NCBI GenBank assembly: GCA_017883355.1
Contig: JADGNS010000468.1
Span: 1 to 5,009 of the forward strand
Direction of reading: 5' to 3'
Source: Candidatus Solibacter sp.
GTDB taxonomy: Bacteria; Acidobacteriota; Terriglobia; Bryobacterales; Bryobacteraceae
DNA length: 5,009 nt
Position 1 is the first letter of the stretch; every line of letters starts with the position of its first letter. This document shows, piece by piece, positions 4,038-5,009 of this stretch. The translations under genes and the position numbers were made by a program. The notes beneath the pieces were generated by a model that did no database searches, had not been told where the DNA came from, and was given only the letters and a program-made list of their open reading frames with translations.

Positions 4038-5009
4038 GTGACAGATCCTAAAACCCGTAGGTTTTTCCTCGGCGCCGTTACGGCAGCCGCCGCCTCCCGC
4101 GTTTGGGGCGCAAACGACAAGATCAACGTGGCCATCGTCGGACTCGGTGGACGCGGCACCAATCACCTGAATCAGTACTCGCACCTGCCTGAGTCGCGCG
4201 TGGCCGTGCTGTGCGACGTGAACCAGGCGGCGCGCGAGGTCGCGAACGGGACCCTGGTCAAGAACGGCTTCGAAAAGGCCAAGGAGTTCGAGGATATGCG
4301 GCAGGCATTCGCCGATCCCGGCGTGGATGCCGTCTCCATCGCGACTCCCAACCACTGGCACGCCCTCGCCGCCATCTGGGCGATGAAGGCCGGCAAAGAC
4401 GTCTACGGCGAAAAGCCCGCCTGCTACAACATCTACGAAGGCCAGAAGATGGTGGAAGTGCAGCGCACCACCGGGAAGCTCATGCAGATCGGCTCGCAGC
4501 ACCGCAGCACGCCCTTCAAGATGAAGGCTATCGCCGCTATGCAGCAGGGTCTCATCGGCAAAATCTATCAGGCCAAGGGCCTGTGCTTCAAGCGCCGCAA
4601 CACCATCGGCCATGCGGAGAACGAGCCCACTCCTGTCGGCGTGAACTGGGATCTGTTCCTCGGGCCGGCGCCCATGCGGCCGTTCAACAAACTGCGTTTC
4701 AAGTACAACTGGCACTGGTTCTGGGATACCGGCAACGGCGACATCGGCAACCAGGGCGTGCATGAGATGGGCATCGCCCGGTGGGGCATGGGCGATCCCG
4801 AATGGCCGAAGAGCGCCTTCGCCTTCGGCGGCAAGTACGCCTACCAGGACGACCAGGAGACACCGAACACGCTACTGGCCGGCTTCAACTATGGCGATCG
4901 CGAACTGATCTTTGAAGTCCGCGGCCTGCTGACGGGCGGCGAAGGCACCCCCGCACGTCGTATGGGACCTCCCGGCGGCGGACGCGGCGGGCGTGGCGGA
5001 CGCGGTGCC
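4038..5009 (+). CDS. Tat-exported Gfo/Idh/MocA-family oxidoreductase, 3' end beyond window
   Basis: The frame is open from GTG 4038 to the window end (324 codons, no stop), so the C-terminus is missing. Residues 6-11 (TRRFFL) with the alanine-rich stretch to about residue 25 form a twin-arginine signal, so the protein probably folds with its cofactor in the cytoplasm and is then exported. A Rossmann NAD(P) fold follows with VAIVGLGGRG (31-40), an acidic strand end LCDVN (58-62), ATPNHWHA (102-109) and the family's EKP motif (125-127), whose Lys is catalytic. The GDIGNQGVHEMGIARW segment (234-249) supplies the usual active-site Asp235 and His242. It lacks the YPTHGLGP-type signature of GH109, so I call it an oxidoreductase of unknown sugar substrate. 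It follows the fucosidase after 45 nt, which suggests a carbohydrate role, but has its own promoter. The last residues run into GGR-GGR-GGR, unusual for the family. Confidence 0.93.
   Translation, partial: MTDPKTRRFFLGAVTAAAASRVWGANDKINVAIVGLGGRGTNHLNQYSHLPESRVAVLCDVNQAAREVANGTLVKNGFEKAKEFEDMRQAFADPGVDAVSIATPNHWHALAAIWAMKAGKDVYGEKPACYNIYEGQKMVEVQRTTGKLMQIGSQHRSTPFKMKAIAAMQQGLIGKIYQAKGLCFKRRNTIGHAENEPTPVGVNWDLFLGPAPMRPFNKLRFKYNWHWFWDTGNGDIGNQGVHEMGIARWGMGDPEWPKSAFAFGGKYAYQDDQETPNTLLAGFNYGDRELIFEVRGLLTGGEGTPARRMGPPGGGRGGRGGRGA
4977..5003 (+). repeat. three tandem 9-bp units coding Gly-Gly-Arg
   Basis: The units GGCGGACGC (4977-4985), GGCGGGCGT (4986-4994) and GGCGGACGC (4995-5003) are in frame and encode GGR three times, residues 314-322 of the oxidoreductase. 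Units one and three are identical; unit two differs by two bases. Proline and more glycine precede it (GPPG). The run may continue past the window end. Confidence 0.85.

Noticed and set aside
4014..4763. A 249-codon open frame on the - strand opposite the oxidoreductase gene
   Set aside because: It is an antisense shadow of a well-supported gene, with no family features and a start deep inside that gene.
4038..5009. GH109 (alpha-N-acetylgalactosaminidase) identity for the last gene
   Set aside because: GH109 enzymes share the Tat signal and Rossmann fold, but the characteristic YPTHGLGP-type motif is not present; GNQGVHEMGIARW is found in its place.

Overview
The window is a GC-rich stretch of an Acidobacteriota chromosome, probably from the Bryobacterales/Solibacter side of the phylum. 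Four things point there: a 5' fragment resembling the C-terminal end of the 'VWFA-related' secreted proteins expanded in Acidobacteria; a secreted GH95 fucosidase; a Tat-exported Gfo/Idh/MocA oxidoreductase of the kind these genomes carry in many copies; and intergenic repeats of a type I recall from these genomes. The taxonomic call is inference. All five protein genes lie on the + strand.

Layout. (1) Bases 1-307 hold the 3' end of a VWFA-related-type gene. Its last 30 codons do not look like the family's usual ending and run into the control region of the next gene. (2) Bases 263-335 hold a possible promoter and a clear dyad (CGGAGT-N5-ACTCCG) just upstream of an Rrf2-family regulator (336-809). 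The regulator keeps the IscR-like Cys3His iron-sulfur ligand pattern and has an extra lysine-rich tail. (3) A 46-nt gap with a GC-rich hairpin separates it from clpP (856-1476), a complete ClpP peptidase with an intact Ser-His-Asp triad. (4) The 170-nt gap 1477-1646 is largely filled by two repeat-like elements. (5) Bases 1647-3992 encode a 781-residue exported GH95 alpha-L-fucosidase. (6) A 45-nt gap holds an extended -10 promoter framed by a perfect 7-bp inverted repeat, followed by a strong Shine-Dalgarno sequence. (7) From 4038 to the window end runs the N-terminal 324 residues of a Tat-signal Gfo/Idh/MocA oxidoreductase, entering a Gly-Gly-Arg repeat where the window stops.

How the genes may work together. 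rrf2 and clpP form one plausible unit: an iron-sulfur or redox-sensing repressor next to the proteolytic core of Clp proteases. Neither tig nor clpX, the usual clpP partners, is visible. The fucosidase and the oxidoreductase form a second unit for sugar use outside the cytoplasm: the first would release L-fucose from glycans, the second is an NAD(P)-type sugar-oxidoreductase fold. They are adjacent, but the second gene appears to have its own promoter.

I see no mobile element, CRISPR array, tRNA or rRNA, and no clear new multi-gene system. The points most worth checking are the IscR-like geometry of the dyad before rrf2, the palindrome framing the promoter at 4009-4014, the altered tail of the first gene, and the Arg/Gly repeat in the last gene.
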